The position numbers and the translations under genes were made by a program. From Actinokineospora inagensis DSM 44258 (lineage in GTDB: Bacteria; Actinomycetota; Actinomycetes; Mycobacteriales; Pseudonocardiaceae), in NCBI RefSeq assembly GCF_000482865.1, contig NZ_AXWW01000062.1:1-40961 (forward strand): a stretch of 40,961 nucleotides of DNA, read 5' to 3'. Shown here in pieces: positions 24,823 through 34,369 of the stretch (the first letter of the stretch is position 1; each line of letters starts with the position of its first letter). The notes under the pieces are model-generated. The model did not search any database. It saw only the letters and a list, made by a program, of their open reading frames with translations, and was not told the DNA's origin.

Positions 24823-25949
24823 CCGTTGGTCCCACAGGTGCCGGTGACCCCACCCGCCGAGGCCCGTGTGTGGTGATCGCGGGGGGAGGCACGGCAGGCC
24901 ACATCGAGCCCGCGCTCGCGCTGGCCGACGCCGTGATCCGGCTGCGGCCGGATGCCCGTGTCGTCGCGCTGGGCACCGAGCGCGGCCTGGAGAAGACGAT
25001 CGTCCCCGCGCGGGGTTACCCGCTGGAGATGATCCCGCCGGTCCCCATGCCCCGTAAGCCCAATGTCGACCTGTTGAAGCTACCGCTGAAGGTGCGTGCG
25101 GCGGTGAAGACGACCCGTGAGGTGTTGGATCGGGTCGGCGCCGATGTCGTAGTCGGCTTCGGTGGCTACGTCGCGCTACCTGCTTACCTTGCCGCGCGCG
25201 GCCGGGTGCCCATCGTCGTGCACGACTCGAACGCGAAGGTGGGTCTGGCGAACAAGGTCGGTGCCCGGTTCGCCGAGCGGGTCGCGGTCGCGGTGGGCGA
25301 CTCGGGTCTGCCCGGTGCGGAAGTCATCGGCATCCCGCTGCGCGAGTCGATCATCAACCTGGACCGGGCCGCGCTGCGCGCCCGCGCCCGCCAGTTCTTC
25401 GGGCTGCACCCGACCGCGCCGACCCTGCTGGTGTTCGGCGGGTCCCAGGGCGCCCGGTCGATCAACCAGGCCGTGTCCGGTGCCGCTCGCGAACTCGGTG
25501 AGGCCGGGATCGCCGTGCTGCACGCGCACGGGCCCAAGAACACCCTCGCGGTGCAGGGTGTCGCCGGTGCGCCGCCGTACGTCGCGGTGCCTTACCTGGA
25601 GCGGATGGACCTCGCGTACGCCGCCGCCGACGCGGCGTTGTGCCGTTGTGGCGCGATGACCGTCGCGGAGGTGTCCGCGGTAGGTCTACCGGCGGTGTAC
25701 GTACCGCTCCCGCATGGCAACGGCGAACAGGCCCTCAACGCGGGCCCGGTTGTCGCGAACGGCGGCGCGGTGCTGGTCGACGACGCCGACCTGACCCCGG
25801 CGAAGGTCGCCGAACTGGTCGTCCCGATGCTGACCGACCCGCACCGGCTCGCGGGCATGAGCCGCGCCGCGCAGGGCACCGGCCACCGCGAGGCGGCCGA
25901 CGTGCTCGCCCGGATGGTCCTCGACGCCGCGGCCAAGGGCAGGTCATGA
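24819..25949 (+). CDS. murG: Lipid II synthase MurG
   Basis: A 376-residue GT-B glycosyltransferase that adds GlcNAc to lipid I, making lipid II at the inner membrane face. Motifs are [17 protein letters not shown] near the N-terminus, [27 protein letters not shown] and [22 protein letters not shown] with NGEQALNA. The start is the rare TTG at 24819, overlapping the ftsW stop as TTGA and supported by AAAGGAGG at 24805-24812. The start codon may limit output relative to neighbours. The stop overlaps murC as ATGA. Confidence 0.95.
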   Translation: MTVGPTGAGDPTRRGPCVVIAGGGTAGHIEPALALADAVIRLRPDARVVALGTERGLEKTIVPARGYPLEMIPPVPMPRKPNVDLLKLPLKVRAAVKTTREVLDRVGADVVVGFGGYVALPAYLAARGRVPIVVHDSNAKVGLANKVGARFAERVAVAVGDSGLPGAEVIGIPLRESIINLDRAALRARARQFFGLHPTAPTLLVFGGSQGARSINQAVSGAARELGEAGIAVLHAHGPKNTLAVQGVAGAPPYVAVPYLERMDLAYAAADAALCRCGAMTVAEVSAVGLPAVYVPLPHGNGEQALNAGPVVANGGAVLVDDADLTPAKVAELVVPMLTDPHRLAGMSRAAQGTGHREAADVLARMVLDAAAKGRS

Positions 25950-27346
25950 CCAACCCGCTGGAGCGCGCGCACCTGGTCGGCATCGGTGGTGCGGGCATGA
26001 GCGGCATCGCCCGCATCCTGCTGGCCAGGGGCGCCGCGGTGTCCGGGTCCGACGCCAAGGAGACCCGGGCGTTCCTGACGCTGCGGGCGCAGGGCGCGCG
26101 GATCGCGGTCGGCCAGGCCGCTGAGAACCTCGACCTGCTGCCCGGCGGTCCGACCGCGGTGGTCGTGTCCACCGCGATCAAGGAGACCAACCCGGAGTTG
26201 GCCGAGGCGCGGCGGCGCGGGCTGACCGTGCTGCACCGCTCGCAGGCCCTGGCCGAGCTGATGTCCGGGCACCGGGTGGCCTGCGTCGCGGGTACGCACG
26301 GCAAGACCTCGACCACGTCGATGCTGACCGTGGCGCTCCAGCACTGCAGGCTCGACCCGTCGTTCGCCATCGGCGGCGACCTCAACGAGTCCGGGGCCAA
26401 CGCCCACCACGGCACCGGCGGGATCTTCGTCGCCGAGGCCGACGAGAGCGACGGCTCGTTCCTGGTGTTCCGCCCGTCGGTCGCGGTGGTGACCAACGTG
26501 GAGGCCGACCACCTCGACCACCACGGCACCGTTGAGGCCTACGTGGCGGTGTTCGACTCGTTCCTGGACCGGATCGAGCCGGGCGGCGTGCTGGTGGCCT
26601 GCGCGGACGACCCGGGTTCGGCCGCGCTGGCCGAGCGCGCCACCGCCAAGGGCATCCGGGTGCGCCGCTACGGCAGGCTGGCCACGGGACCCGAGGACGC
26701 CACGATCTTGGATTACCGGCCCGCCGACGGTGGGGGACTGGCCAAGATCTCGTTGGCGGGCCAAGAGATCGAGTTGGGCGTGGCGGTGCCGGGCGAGCAC
26801 ATGGCCGGTAACGCTGTCGCGGCGCTCTTGGCCGGTATCGAACTCGGTGCGCCGTTGGCCGAGTTGGGCGCGGGCATCGCCGCGTTCGGTGGTGTACGCA
26901 GGCGGTTCGAGTACAAGGGAACCGCGGCCGGTGTACGCGTGTACGACGACTACGCGCACCACCCCACCGAGGTCGACGCGCAGCTCAAGGCCGTTCGCCC
27001 TGCCGCGCAAGGTGGCCGTGTCGTAGTGGTGTTCCAGCCGCACATGTACTCGCGCACGGAAACCTTCGCGACGGAGTTCGGTAGCGCTCTCGGGCTGGCC
27101 GATGAGGTTGTCGTGCTCGACGTGTTCGGCGCGCGCGAGGAGCCGAAGCCCGGTGTGAGCGGTGCGCTGGTGGCCGACGCCGTGCCGCTGCCCGCCGAGC
27201 GTGTGCACTACGAGCCGTCGTTCGACAAGGTGCCCGCGCTGGTCGCCGGTCTGGTCGCCGACGGTGACCTGGTGCTGACGATGGGCGCGGGCGACGTGAC
27301 CATGCTCGGCCCCGAGGTGCTGGCGGAGTTGGAGCGCAGGCCGTGA
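25946..27346 (+). CDS. murC: UDP-MurNAc:L-Ala ligase MurC
   Basis: A 466-residue Mur ligase that starts the peptide stem by adding L-alanine to UDP-MurNAc. The N-terminal dinucleotide fold has [17 protein letters not shown]. The ATP loop is [14 protein letters not shown] near residue 115, and [16 protein letters not shown] plus [12 protein letters not shown] mark the C-terminal domain. The ATG overlaps murG by four bases. The stop overlaps the ftsQ GTG. MurB, found between murC and ftsQ in many bacteria, is absent here. Confidence 0.96.
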   Translation: MTNPLERAHLVGIGGAGMSGIARILLARGAAVSGSDAKETRAFLTLRAQGARIAVGQAAENLDLLPGGPTAVVVSTAIKETNPELAEARRRGLTVLHRSQALAELMSGHRVACVAGTHGKTSTTSMLTVALQHCRLDPSFAIGGDLNESGANAHHGTGGIFVAEADESDGSFLVFRPSVAVVTNVEADHLDHHGTVEAYVAVFDSFLDRIEPGGVLVACADDPGSAALAERATAKGIRVRRYGRLATGPEDATILDYRPADGGGLAKISLAGQEIELGVAVPGEHMAGNAVAALLAGIELGAPLAELGAGIAAFGGVRRRFEYKGTAAGVRVYDDYAHHPTEVDAQLKAVRPAAQGGRVVVVFQPHMYSRTETFATEFGSALGLADEVVVLDVFGAREEPKPGVSGALVADAVPLPAERVHYEPSFDKVPALVAGLVADGDLVLTMGAGDVTMLGPEVLAELERRP

Positions 27347-28080
27347 CCGACACCGCCCCCGGCGGGCGACCGCGGCGCAGGCCGCCGCGGCGGGGAGCAC
27401 GGCCGGTGCGCGGGCAGCGCACCCACCGCCGCTACCTGGTCCGCCGGTGGGCGGTGATCGGCACCATGCTCGTGATCACCGGGGTGGTCTCGGTGGTCTT
27501 CTTCACGCCGGTCTTCGGCGCCAACACGGTCGACGTGCTGGGCACCACGGAGTTGACCGCCGACGAGGTCCGCGCGGCCGCCGCGATCGAACCGGGCACG
27601 CCGCTGGCCCGGCTGGACACCGACGAGGTGGCCCGGCGGGTCCGGCAGTTGCCCCGGGTCGGCTCGGTGGACGTGCGCCGCTCGTTCCCGGCGTCGGTCG
27701 AGGTGATCATCACCGAGCGGACCCCGGTCGTCTTCGTCCAGCGCGACGACGGCGCGCACCTGCTCGACGCGGCGGGGGTGGACTACTCGACCCTGCGCGC
27801 CGCCCCGCCCGGCCTCCCGAGGCTGGACGCGGGTGGCGACCAGGCCGCCCGCGCGGCCACCTCGGTGCTCGCGTCGATCCCGGCGCAGTTGACCAAGCAG
27901 GTCACCGCGGTGTCGGCGAACACGGCGACCGACATCCGGCTCACCCTGGCCGACTCGCGCGTGGTCAAGTGGGGCGACGCGGAGAACGCGCCGCGCAAGG
28001 CCGCCGTGCTGGCCGCCCTGCTCACCCAGAAGGGCAAGACCTTCGACGTGGCCGCGCCGGATTTCCCCACCATCTCCTGA
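27343..28080 (+). CDS. ftsQ: Cell division protein FtsQ
   Basis: A 245-residue divisome scaffold protein. A basic cytoplasmic tail ([19 protein letters not shown]) precedes one membrane helix near residues 38-57. An extracytoplasmic POTRA domain follows ([20 protein letters not shown]), then the FtsQ region with [20 protein letters not shown] and [12 protein letters not shown]. FtsQ bridges early and late division proteins and recruits FtsL/FtsB. The GTG overlaps the murC stop. The tight coupling of the cluster ends here: a DUF664 gene, not ftsZ, follows after 50 bp. Confidence 0.94.
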   Translation: MTDTAPGGRPRRRPPRRGARPVRGQRTHRRYLVRRWAVIGTMLVITGVVSVVFFTPVFGANTVDVLGTTELTADEVRAAAAIEPGTPLARLDTDEVARRVRQLPRVGSVDVRRSFPASVEVIITERTPVVFVQRDDGAHLLDAAGVDYSTLRAAPPGLPRLDAGGDQAARAATSVLASIPAQLTKQVTAVSANTATDIRLTLADSRVVKWGDAENAPRKAAVLAALLTQKGKTFDVAAPDFPTIS

Positions 28081-28130
28081 GCCGTCCACAGGGGACTGCG
28101 GCACGCCCGGTCGTCGAGCACACTGCGGCC

Positions 28131-28631
28131 ATGACCGACTCCCGCACCGAACCGCACCCGCTCGGTGGCGAACGCGAACAGCTCACCGGTTTCCTGGATT
28201 TCCTGCGCGAGACCGTGGTCCGCAAGGCGACCGGGTTGTCCGAGGCCGACGCGCACCGCGCCCTGCTGCCCACGTCCCCGCTGATGACCGTCGCCGGTCT
28301 CCTGTCGCACCTGCGCTGGGTGGAGGTGTACTGGTTCGTGAACGCGCTCAGCGGCGAGCCGACGCCTGCCCCGTTCCCGCCGGGTGATGTCGACGGCCCG
28401 TTCCGCGTCGGCGTCGACCTGACCCTCGACCAGGCGATCGCCGAGTACACCGCCCAGTGCGCGCACAGCCGCGAGGTGGTCGCGCGGCGTGAACTCGACG
28501 ACTCGCTGGAGTTCGACGGCTGGCCGCTGAGCGTGCGGTGGGTGCTGCTGCACATGGTCGAGGAGACCGGTCGGCACGCCGGTCACCTCGACGTGATCCG
28601 GGAGATGTTGGACGGTGTCACCGGCGAGTGA
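28131..28631 (+). CDS. DUF664/DinB-superfamily protein inserted between ftsQ and ftsZ
   Basis: A 166-residue protein of the DUF664 branch of the DinB superfamily: [40 protein letters not shown] and [19 protein letters not shown]. The His in LLSHLRWVE and the HxxxH-like pair in RHAGHLDVI are expected metal ligands of the four-helix bundle. Related actinobacterial proteins include thiol (mycothiol)-dependent transferases, but the substrate here cannot be read. The ATG at 28131 lacks a strong ribosome-binding site. Its position in the division cluster is unusual (see findings). Confidence 0.85.
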   Translation: MTDSRTEPHPLGGEREQLTGFLDFLRETVVRKATGLSEADAHRALLPTSPLMTVAGLLSHLRWVEVYWFVNALSGEPTPAPFPPGDVDGPFRVGVDLTLDQAIAEYTAQCAHSREVVARRELDDSLEFDGWPLSVRWVLLHMVEETGRHAGHLDVIREMLDGVTGE

Positions 28632-28733
28632 ACCGGGAGGCCGCACGGTCGGTGACCAACAACCGGGCAGGCGCACGGCGTGGCGGCTGGATCGAGGCCA
28701 GTCCTATGCCTACCTTCCTTGCCAGGTCCGGGG

Positions 28734-28771
28734 TTGACATAACTCTCACTCTCTGGTTGAGGTCGAGGGTT
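28734..28771 (+). promoter_or_regulatory. Candidate ftsZ promoter/operator block
   Basis: TTGACA at 28734-28739 is a perfect -35 element; the -10 is not clear. Immediately after, AACTCTCACTCTC (28741-28753) pairs imperfectly with GAGGTCGAGGGTT (28759-28771), 10 of 13 positions, giving an operator-like or hairpin-forming inverted repeat. It lies 50-85 bp before ftsZ in a 188-bp gap, so ftsZ can be transcribed separately from ftsQ. Confidence 0.5.
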
Positions 28772-28819
28772 TTCCCGGGTCCGGTTCCAGCTCCGGATCG
28801 ACAAAGGAAGGCGGCTTCG

Positions 28820-30151
28820 ATGACGCCCCCGCACAACTACCTCGCCGTGATAAAGGTCGTCGGCATCGGTGGCGGCGGCGTGAACGCCGTCAACCGGATG
28901 ATCGAGGTCGGGCTCAAGGGTGTCGAGTTCATCGCGGTGAACACCGACGCGCAGGCACTGCTGATGTCCGACGCCGACGTCAAGCTCGACATCGGCCGCG
29001 AGCTGACCAGGGGCCTCGGCGCGGGCGCCAACCCCGAGGTCGGGCACAAGGCCGCCGAGGACCACCGGGAGGAGATCGAGGAGGTCATCAAGGGGGCCGA
29101 CATGGTCTTCGTCACCGCCGGTGAGGGCGGCGGGACCGGCACCGGCGGCGCGCCGGTGGTGGCCTCGATCGCCCGCAAGCTCGGCGCGCTGACCATCGGC
29201 GTGGTGACCCGCCCGTTCTCCTTCGAGGGCAAGCGGCGGGCCCGGCAGGCCGAGGACGGCATCACCGAGCTGCGCAACGAGTGCGACACGCTCATCGTGA
29301 TCCCCAACGACCGGCTGCTGCAGCTCGGCGACGTCGGGGTGAGCCTGATGGACGCGTTCCGCTCGGCCGACGAGGTGCTGCTCTCCGGTGTGCAGGGCAT
29401 CACCGACCTGATCACCACCCCGGGTCTGATCAACCTGGACTTCGCCGACGTGAAGAGTGTCATGTCCGGCGCGGGCAGCGCGCTGATGGGCATCGGCTCG
29501 GCGCGCGGCGAGGGCCGCGCGGTGCAGGCGGCCGAGAAGGCGATCAACTCGCCGCTGCTGGAGGCGTCCATGGACGGCGCGCACGGGGTGCTGCTGGCCA
29601 TCGCGGGCGGTTCCGACCTCGGCCTGTTCGAGATCAACGAGTCGGCGTCGCTGGTGCAGGAGGCCGCGCACCCGGAGGCGAACATCATCTTCGGGACGGT
29701 GATCGATGACTCCCTCGGCGACGAGGTGCGGGTCACCGTGATCGCCGCCGGGTTCGACAGCGGCGGCCCGACGCACAAGAAGCTCGACCCCACGCCCTTC
29801 AAGAGCGGCACCGCGACCGCGTCCGCCCAGGCCGGTCAGGTCGGGCAGGCCAGGCCCGCGGTCCCGCCGACCCCGGCGCCCGAGCCGCAGCAGGTCCAGC
29901 AGCAGCCGCCGGTCCCGCTGCCCGAGCAGGGCTACCAGACCCAGCAGCCGGTCCAGCCCACGCACCAGCAGCCGGTCTACCAGCAGCAGTCGCAGCAGCA
30001 GGCGCCCACCCACTCGACCTACCGCCCGGAGTACGCCCAGGGCGGGTCGTCACAGCCGCCGTCCGGGGCGCGCCCCGGGCTGAACCGCCCGGTCCCGGTC
30101 ACCGAGGACCCGGACGACGAGGTCGACGTGCCGCCGTTCATGCGCCGGTAG
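28820..30151 (+). CDS. ftsZ: Cell division GTPase FtsZ
   Basis: A 443-residue tubulin-like GTPase that forms the division ring. [18 protein letters not shown] and [15 protein letters not shown] (tubulin signature near residues 101-115) bind [12 protein letters not shown] at the C-terminus is the actinobacterial tail that binds partners such as SepF. The linker (about residues 330-425) is Gln/Pro-rich ([17 protein letters not shown]). The ATG at 28820 follows AAAGGAAGG at 28803-28811. It has its own upstream promoter block. Confidence 0.98.
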   Translation: MTPPHNYLAVIKVVGIGGGGVNAVNRMIEVGLKGVEFIAVNTDAQALLMSDADVKLDIGRELTRGLGAGANPEVGHKAAEDHREEIEEVIKGADMVFVTAGEGGGTGTGGAPVVASIARKLGALTIGVVTRPFSFEGKRRARQAEDGITELRNECDTLIVIPNDRLLQLGDVGVSLMDAFRSADEVLLSGVQGITDLITTPGLINLDFADVKSVMSGAGSALMGIGSARGEGRAVQAAEKAINSPLLEASMDGAHGVLLAIAGGSDLGLFEINESASLVQEAAHPEANIIFGTVIDDSLGDEVRVTVIAAGFDSGGPTHKKLDPTPFKSGTATASAQAGQVGQARPAVPPTPAPEPQQVQQQPPVPLPEQGYQTQQPVQPTHQQPVYQQQSQQQAPTHSTYRPEYAQGGSSQPPSGARPGLNRPVPVTEDPDDEVDVPPFMRR

Positions 30152-30228
30152 CGCACGAGCGGTTCCCGCGAGCCACTAGGTTGGTCGGTACTTGGGTGTG
30201 CTGACTCCTAGTTGTTGCGGGGTGCGGG

Positions 30229-30933
30229 GTGCGGATACGTCGGGTGGTCACGACGCGGGACGGCGGGGCGTCGACGGCGCCGTACGACTCGTTCAACCTG
30301 GGTGACCACGTCGGTGACGACCCGGTGGCCGTGTCGGCGAACCGGGCGCGGCTGGCCGGTGAACTCGGCGTGCCCGCCGACCATCTCGTGTGGATGGAGC
30401 AGGTGCACGGCCGCACGGTCGGCGTTGTCGACGGCCCGGTGGCCGAGAAACTTGAAGCGACCGACGCGGTCGTGACCGCCCGGCCGGGGCTGGCCCTGGT
30501 CGTGCTCGTCGCCGATTGCGTTCCGGTCCTGCTGGCCGATCCCGAGTCCGGTGTCGTCGGCGCCGTGCACGCGGGACGGGTGGGCGCGCGGGTCGGTGTC
30601 GTTCCCGCCGCGCTGTCGGCCATGGCGGACGCCGGTGCCGACGTGCGCCGGGTCGAGGTGCTGCTGGGCCCGTCGATCTGCGGCGAGTGCTACGAGGTCC
30701 CGCAGGCCATGCAGACCGATGTGGAGCGTCACCTGCCGGGCAGCGCCTGCCGCACCCGCACGGGCACGCCCGGGTTGGACCTGCGCGCCGGGCTCTGGCG
30801 GCAGTTGGCCGATGCCGGGGTGGCGCGGATCGGGATTGACCCGCGGTGCACCAACGAGGACCGCACGTTGTTCAGTCACCGCAGGGAAGGCACCACTGGG
30901 CGATTGGCCGCGGTCACCTGGGTCGAGCCGTGA
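30229..30933 (+). CDS. pgeF: PgeF-family (YfiH/laccase-domain) protein
   Basis: A 234-residue protein of the multicopper-polyphenol-oxidase/YfiH family, now linked to peptidoglycan editing and purine nucleoside cleavage. Metal-site motifs are WMEQVHGRTV, LVADCVPVLL and GAVHAGRVGARVG. The last usually reads HAGW; here Arg replaces Trp. CGECYEVP and DPRCTNEDRTLFSHRR close the domain. The GTG at 30229 gives MRIRRVVTTRDGG. It follows ftsZ by 77 bp, and its stop overlaps the yggS start as GTGA. Confidence 0.9.
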   Translation: MRIRRVVTTRDGGASTAPYDSFNLGDHVGDDPVAVSANRARLAGELGVPADHLVWMEQVHGRTVGVVDGPVAEKLEATDAVVTARPGLALVVLVADCVPVLLADPESGVVGAVHAGRVGARVGVVPAALSAMADAGADVRRVEVLLGPSICGECYEVPQAMQTDVERHLPGSACRTRTGTPGLDLRAGLWRQLADAGVARIGIDPRCTNEDRTLFSHRREGTTGRLAAVTWVEP

Positions 30934-31661
30934 CCGGGCCGCGGGCCGCCGAGATCGCCGCCAACCTGGCCGAGGTGCGGGCCCGGATCGAGGCCGCCTG
31001 CGCGCGGGCCGGGCGTGATCCGGGCGAGGTGCGGTTGCTGGCGGTCACCAAGACCTTCCCGGCCGAGGACGTCGCCGCCCTGGTCGACCAGGGCGTGCTC
31101 GACCTGGCCGAGAACCGGGAGCAGGAGGCCGGTCCCAAGGCGGACGCCGTGGCCGGGCTGCGGCCGGCCGCGCGGCCCCGCTGGCACATGGTCGGCCGCC
31201 TGCAGCGCAACAAGGCCAGGTCCGTGGTCCGCTGGGCGGCCCAGGTCCAGTCCGTCGACTCCGCACGGCTCGCCGACGCCCTCGCGAAGGCGGTGCGGGC
31301 CGCGGTCGAGGTGGGGGAGCGGTCGGGGCCGCTGGAGGTGTTGCTGCAGGCGAGCATCGACGGCGACCCGGAGCGCGGCGGCTGCCCGCTCGACGACCTC
31401 CCGGCACTCGCCGATCAGGTAATTCGATCGAGTGATCTTCGCCTCCTCGGGATCATGGCCGTGGCGCCGCGGGGGACGGAACCCGCCGCGGCCTTCGAAC
31501 GTCTAGCGGGTGCCGCCGAGCGGCTGCGCGCCGACCACCCGTCGGCCGTGGAGCTGTCCTGCGGCATGAGTGGTGATCTCGAGCAGGCCATCGCGCACGG
31601 ATCCACGTGCGTGCGTGTCGGAACCGCGCTGCTGGGGGGACGCGGACTAGCCTCCCCATAG
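30930..31661 (+). CDS. yggS: YggS-family PLP-binding protein
   Basis: A 243-residue alanine-racemase-like fold type III protein that binds pyridoxal phosphate through Lys41 (LLAVTKTFP). Other signatures are LAENREQE, WHMVGRLQRNK and LSCGMSGDLEQAIAHGSTCVRVGTALLG. The family keeps PLP and amino-acid pools balanced and is not known to be an enzyme. It is regularly encoded between ftsZ and sepF in Gram-positive bacteria. The GTG at 30930 overlaps the pgeF stop. Confidence 0.93.
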   Translation: MTGPRAAEIAANLAEVRARIEAACARAGRDPGEVRLLAVTKTFPAEDVAALVDQGVLDLAENREQEAGPKADAVAGLRPAARPRWHMVGRLQRNKARSVVRWAAQVQSVDSARLADALAKAVRAAVEVGERSGPLEVLLQASIDGDPERGGCPLDDLPALADQVIRSSDLRLLGIMAVAPRGTEPAAAFERLAGAAERLRADHPSAVELSCGMSGDLEQAIAHGSTCVRVGTALLGGRGLASP

Positions 31662-31670
31662 CAAGAACGG

Positions 31671-31703
31671 ACCCCGACGGGCAAGATCGGTCGTGCTCGG
31701 GGT
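31671..31703. promoter_or_regulatory. Inverted repeat upstream of sepF
   Basis: ACCCCGA (31671-31677) pairs with TCGGGGT (31697-31703), with a further GCA/TGC pair inside. It sits just after yggS and could be a weak terminator or an operator for sepF. Confidence 0.3.
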
Positions 31704-31789
31704 TGAGCCTTGCGAGGACGTGGTAGACGGACGAGGACATCGACATGTCACGGGCACGTCGACCGCGCTCGGGGAGTCGGAGGAGCGGC

Positions 31790-32431
31790 ATGAGCACCTT
31801 GCAGAAGCTGAAGGCCTACTTCGGCATGGTCCCGGCAGACGAGCTCGAGGACTACGAGGCCGAGGAGTACGACCGGCGCGGCTACCGCTCCGACTACGCC
31901 GAGGACGAGTTCGAGGACTACCCGGGCGGGCGACGCCGGTGGTTCGGCGGCCAACGCGCGGGTTACCGCGACGAGGTCGAGGACGACTACGGCCCCGCCG
32001 AGCCCGCCGAGCGGTCCCGGCCGCGTCCGGCGTGGTCCCCGGCGGCGGCGCTGCCGGAATCGCCGACGCACGGCGCGCTGGCCGTGGACTCGCGGCGGGA
32101 GCAGCCTGCCCGGCCGCGCCCGGCCGAGCCGCAGCCGACCGCCGGTTTTCCACTCGGTCGGGTGATCACGCTGCACCCGCGCAGCTACATCGAGGCGCGC
32201 ACGATCGGGGAACACTACCGCGACGGCCGCCCGGTCATCATGAACCTGACCGAGATGGACGACGCGGACGCCAAGCGCCTGGTGGACTTCGCCGCGGGCC
32301 TGGCGTTCGCGATGCGCGGGTCGATGGACAAGGTCACCAACAAGGTGTTCTTGATCTCACCGCCCAATGTCGACCCGACCGCCGAGGACAAGAGGCGGTT
32401 GGCCGAGGGCGGGTTCGCCGCCCGGAGCTGA
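31790..32431 (+). CDS. sepF: Cell division protein SepF
   Basis: A 213-residue FtsZ-membrane linker. The N-terminus MSTLQKLKAYFGM is the amphipathic membrane-targeting helix. An acidic, Tyr/Asp/Glu-rich linker (to about residue 110) leads to the globular SepF domain: RSYIEARTIGEHYRDGRPVI, NLTEMDDADAKRLVDFAAG and NKVFLISPPNVD. The ATG at 31790 is preceded by GGAGGAG (31779-31785). A longer frame starting 45 bases upstream would bury the targeting helix and is rejected. SepF replaces FtsA/ZipA in actinobacteria. Confidence 0.95.
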   Translation: MSTLQKLKAYFGMVPADELEDYEAEEYDRRGYRSDYAEDEFEDYPGGRRRWFGGQRAGYRDEVEDDYGPAEPAERSRPRPAWSPAAALPESPTHGALAVDSRREQPARPRPAEPQPTAGFPLGRVITLHPRSYIEARTIGEHYRDGRPVIMNLTEMDDADAKRLVDFAAGLAFAMRGSMDKVTNKVFLISPPNVDPTAEDKRRLAEGGFAARS

Positions 32432-32450
32432 GTGATGGCACAGTTGACCC

Positions 32451-32735
32451 GTGGAACCACTGCTGCTCGCCGTCTACTGGGTGTTGTTCGCCTTCTGGCT
32501 GTTGCTGACCGCGCGGGTCGTGGTGGAGCTCGTCCGCTCGTTCGCCCGGGACTGGCGACCGGCGGGTGGGGTTGCGGTAACGCTGGAGACCATCTACACA
32601 GTGACCGATCCTCCGGTACGTCTGGTCCGACGGCTCATCCCGTCGGTTCGGATCGGAGGCGTGGGCCTGGACCTATCGATTATGGTGCTGCTGTTGGTCG
32701 TATTCATTCTGATGCGACTGGCGTATCCCGGATGA
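32451..32735 (+). CDS. YggT-family membrane protein
   Basis: A 94-residue protein with two hydrophobic segments (residues about 4-24 and 70-92). Between them is IYTVTDPPVRLVRRLIPSVR, the family signature of a re-entrant or amphipathic segment after a DP-P turn. YggT proteins are regularly encoded between sepF and divIVA; their role is unclear, though links to division and turgor have been proposed. The GTG at 32451 lies 19 bp after sepF. Confidence 0.92.
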   Translation: MEPLLLAVYWVLFAFWLLLTARVVVELVRSFARDWRPAGGVAVTLETIYTVTDPPVRLVRRLIPSVRIGGVGLDLSIMVLLLVVFILMRLAYPG

Positions 32736-32781
32736 CGGGGAACCCGGGAGACCGCAGCCCTGGAGTGCGTGAGGTGATCAG

Positions 32782-33609
32782 ATGTCGTTGACCCCCGCTG
32801 ACGTGCACAACGTCGCGTTCAGCAAGCCTCCCATTGGCAAGCGGGGCTACAACGAGGACGAGGTGGACGCCTTCCTCGACCTGGTCGAGGTGGAACTGTC
32901 CCGCCTGATCGAGGAGAACAACGACCTGCGAGCGCAGGTCGAGCAGCTCGACGCGCAACTGGAGTCGACCCGCGCCGACCTGGAGGACGCCCGCACCGCG
33001 GGGGCCTCCGTCGCGCCGGTGCGCCAGGTCGAGGAGCCTCGGCGGTTGCAGCCGGTCCCGCCACCCAGCTCGTTGGAGCAGACCAACCCCGGCGGCAGTG
33101 GGGACCACCACGTGCAGGCGGCCAAGGTCCTGGGTCTCGCCCAGGAGATGGCCGACCGGCTGACCGGTGAGGCCAAGTCCGAGGCGGACGGGATGCTCGC
33201 CGAGGCGCGCACCAAGTCCGAGCAACTGCTGTCCGAGGCGCGGGCGAAGTCCGACACCATGGTCAACGAGGCGCGCACCAGGGCCGAGACCATGCTCAAC
33301 GACGCGCGCACCCGGGCCGAGACGCTGGAGCGGCAGGCCCGCGAGAAGGCCACCACGTTGGAGCGCGACGCCCAGCGCCAGCACACCGAGATCATCGGTG
33401 CGGTGCAGGCGGAGCGGACCACGCTGGAGAAGAAGATCGACGAGCTGCGGACGTTCGAGCGGGAGTACCGCACCCGGCTCAAGACGTTCCTGGAGTCCAG
33501 CCTGCGTGAGCTGGGCGACCGGGGTTCGGCGGCGCCGACGACCGAGGGTCGGGGCGCCGGGCAGCAGAGCAGCGGCTACTCGTTCGGCCCCCGGGCCGAG
33601 GCGGGCTGA
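32782..33609 (+). CDS. wag31: DivIVA/Wag31 polar growth scaffold
   Basis: A 275-residue coiled-coil protein that marks poles and directs tip growth in actinobacteria. The N-terminal lipid-binding domain is [20 protein letters not shown] and [17 protein letters not shown] (residues 3-40). A Pro/Gly-rich linker (about 75-115) separates it from a long coiled coil (about 115-250) built of EAR-x-KSE-like heptads. The C-terminus is Gly/Ser-rich. The ATG at 32782 is 46 bp after the yggT-like gene, and a strong terminator follows. Confidence 0.95.
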   Translation: MSLTPADVHNVAFSKPPIGKRGYNEDEVDAFLDLVEVELSRLIEENNDLRAQVEQLDAQLESTRADLEDARTAGASVAPVRQVEEPRRLQPVPPPSSLEQTNPGGSGDHHVQAAKVLGLAQEMADRLTGEAKSEADGMLAEARTKSEQLLSEARAKSDTMVNEARTRAETMLNDARTRAETLERQAREKATTLERDAQRQHTEIIGAVQAERTTLEKKIDELRTFEREYRTRLKTFLESSLRELGDRGSAAPTTEGRGAGQQSSGYSFGPRAEAG

Positions 33610-33612
33610 CCG

Positions 33613-33659
33613 GCCCCTGGGCAGGCGGCGGGGTTCGTGACACCCGCCGCGCCCGGGGC
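33613..33659 (+). terminator. Terminator after wag31
   Basis: GCGGCGGG (33625-33632) pairs perfectly with CCCGCCGC (33643-33650). The stem extends outward as GCCCCTGGGC (33613-33622) with GCCCGGGGC (33651-33659). The loop is 10 bases. It begins four bases after the wag31 stop and ends the division cluster. Confidence 0.75.
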
Positions 33660-33679
33660 TGGGGAGTTCGGACACAACC

Positions 33680-34324
33680 GTGCTGTTCCTCGTCTTGTTG
33701 CTGGTGCTCGGTGCCTTCGGGTTGCTGGTCGCCGCGCTCACCACGGCGCACACCGTGTGGGCGTGGATCTCGGTGGTCGTGTCCGTGGTGGCCGCCGTGC
33801 TCCTGGTGGTCGACTGGGTCGGTTCCCGCAAGCGCCGTGCCGCCGCCGCTGATCGCGCCCCCGCACCGACCGGGGCGCCGGACATCGAGCGGATCGACCC
33901 GCCCCCACCGGTCGAGCCCCGCGACGGTCCCAGGTTCGACCCGGACCTCGACGGTCCCGGCCCGGACTACCCGGTTGATCTCGGCTTCCCCGCCGAGGCC
34001 GACCCGATCCCGGCCCCCGACGAGTCCGCGCGACCTGATCCGGACCTCGATCCGGATAGGGAGCCCGCGGAGGAGTCGACCGATGCCGCCGACCTGCTGG
34101 TGGTCGCCGACCTCCAGGTGGACGTGCGCGTCTTGGACGAGCGACCGCGCTATCACCTGACCCGGTGTGGGTGGCTGGGCGGTCGGGAGTCGATCCCGCT
34201 GCCGGTCGCCGAGGCCCGGCAGTTGGGGTTCACCCCCTGCGGTCTGTGCACGCCGGACGCCGTCCTGGCGGCCCGACACCGCGAGGGCCGGGGGCCCCGG
34301 CAGTCGCGAACCGAGTCGAACTAG
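33680..34324 (+). CDS. Conserved-looking membrane protein with C-terminal Cys motif
   Basis: A 214-residue protein. Two hydrophobic segments (residues about 2-21 and 26-45) form a membrane hairpin. A long Asp/Pro-rich acidic linker follows to about residue 135. The last ~70 residues are a compact domain reading YHLTRCGWLGGRESIPLPVA and GFTPCGLCTPD. The Cys residues (RCGW and PCGLC) and a His could bind a metal. I do not recognise a named family; the combination of two helices, acidic linker and Cys tail after divIVA looks actinobacterial. The GTG at 33680 fits the first helix. Confidence 0.75.
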   Translation: MLFLVLLLVLGAFGLLVAALTTAHTVWAWISVVVSVVAAVLLVVDWVGSRKRRAAAADRAPAPTGAPDIERIDPPPPVEPRDGPRFDPDLDGPGPDYPVDLGFPAEADPIPAPDESARPDPDLDPDREPAEESTDAADLLVVADLQVDVRVLDERPRYHLTRCGWLGGRESIPLPVAEARQLGFTPCGLCTPDAVLAARHREGRGPRQSRTESN

Positions 34325-34369
34325 CGGTTTCCGCACGGGCGGTCGATGTTCGCAGGCATGCTGGCTCGG

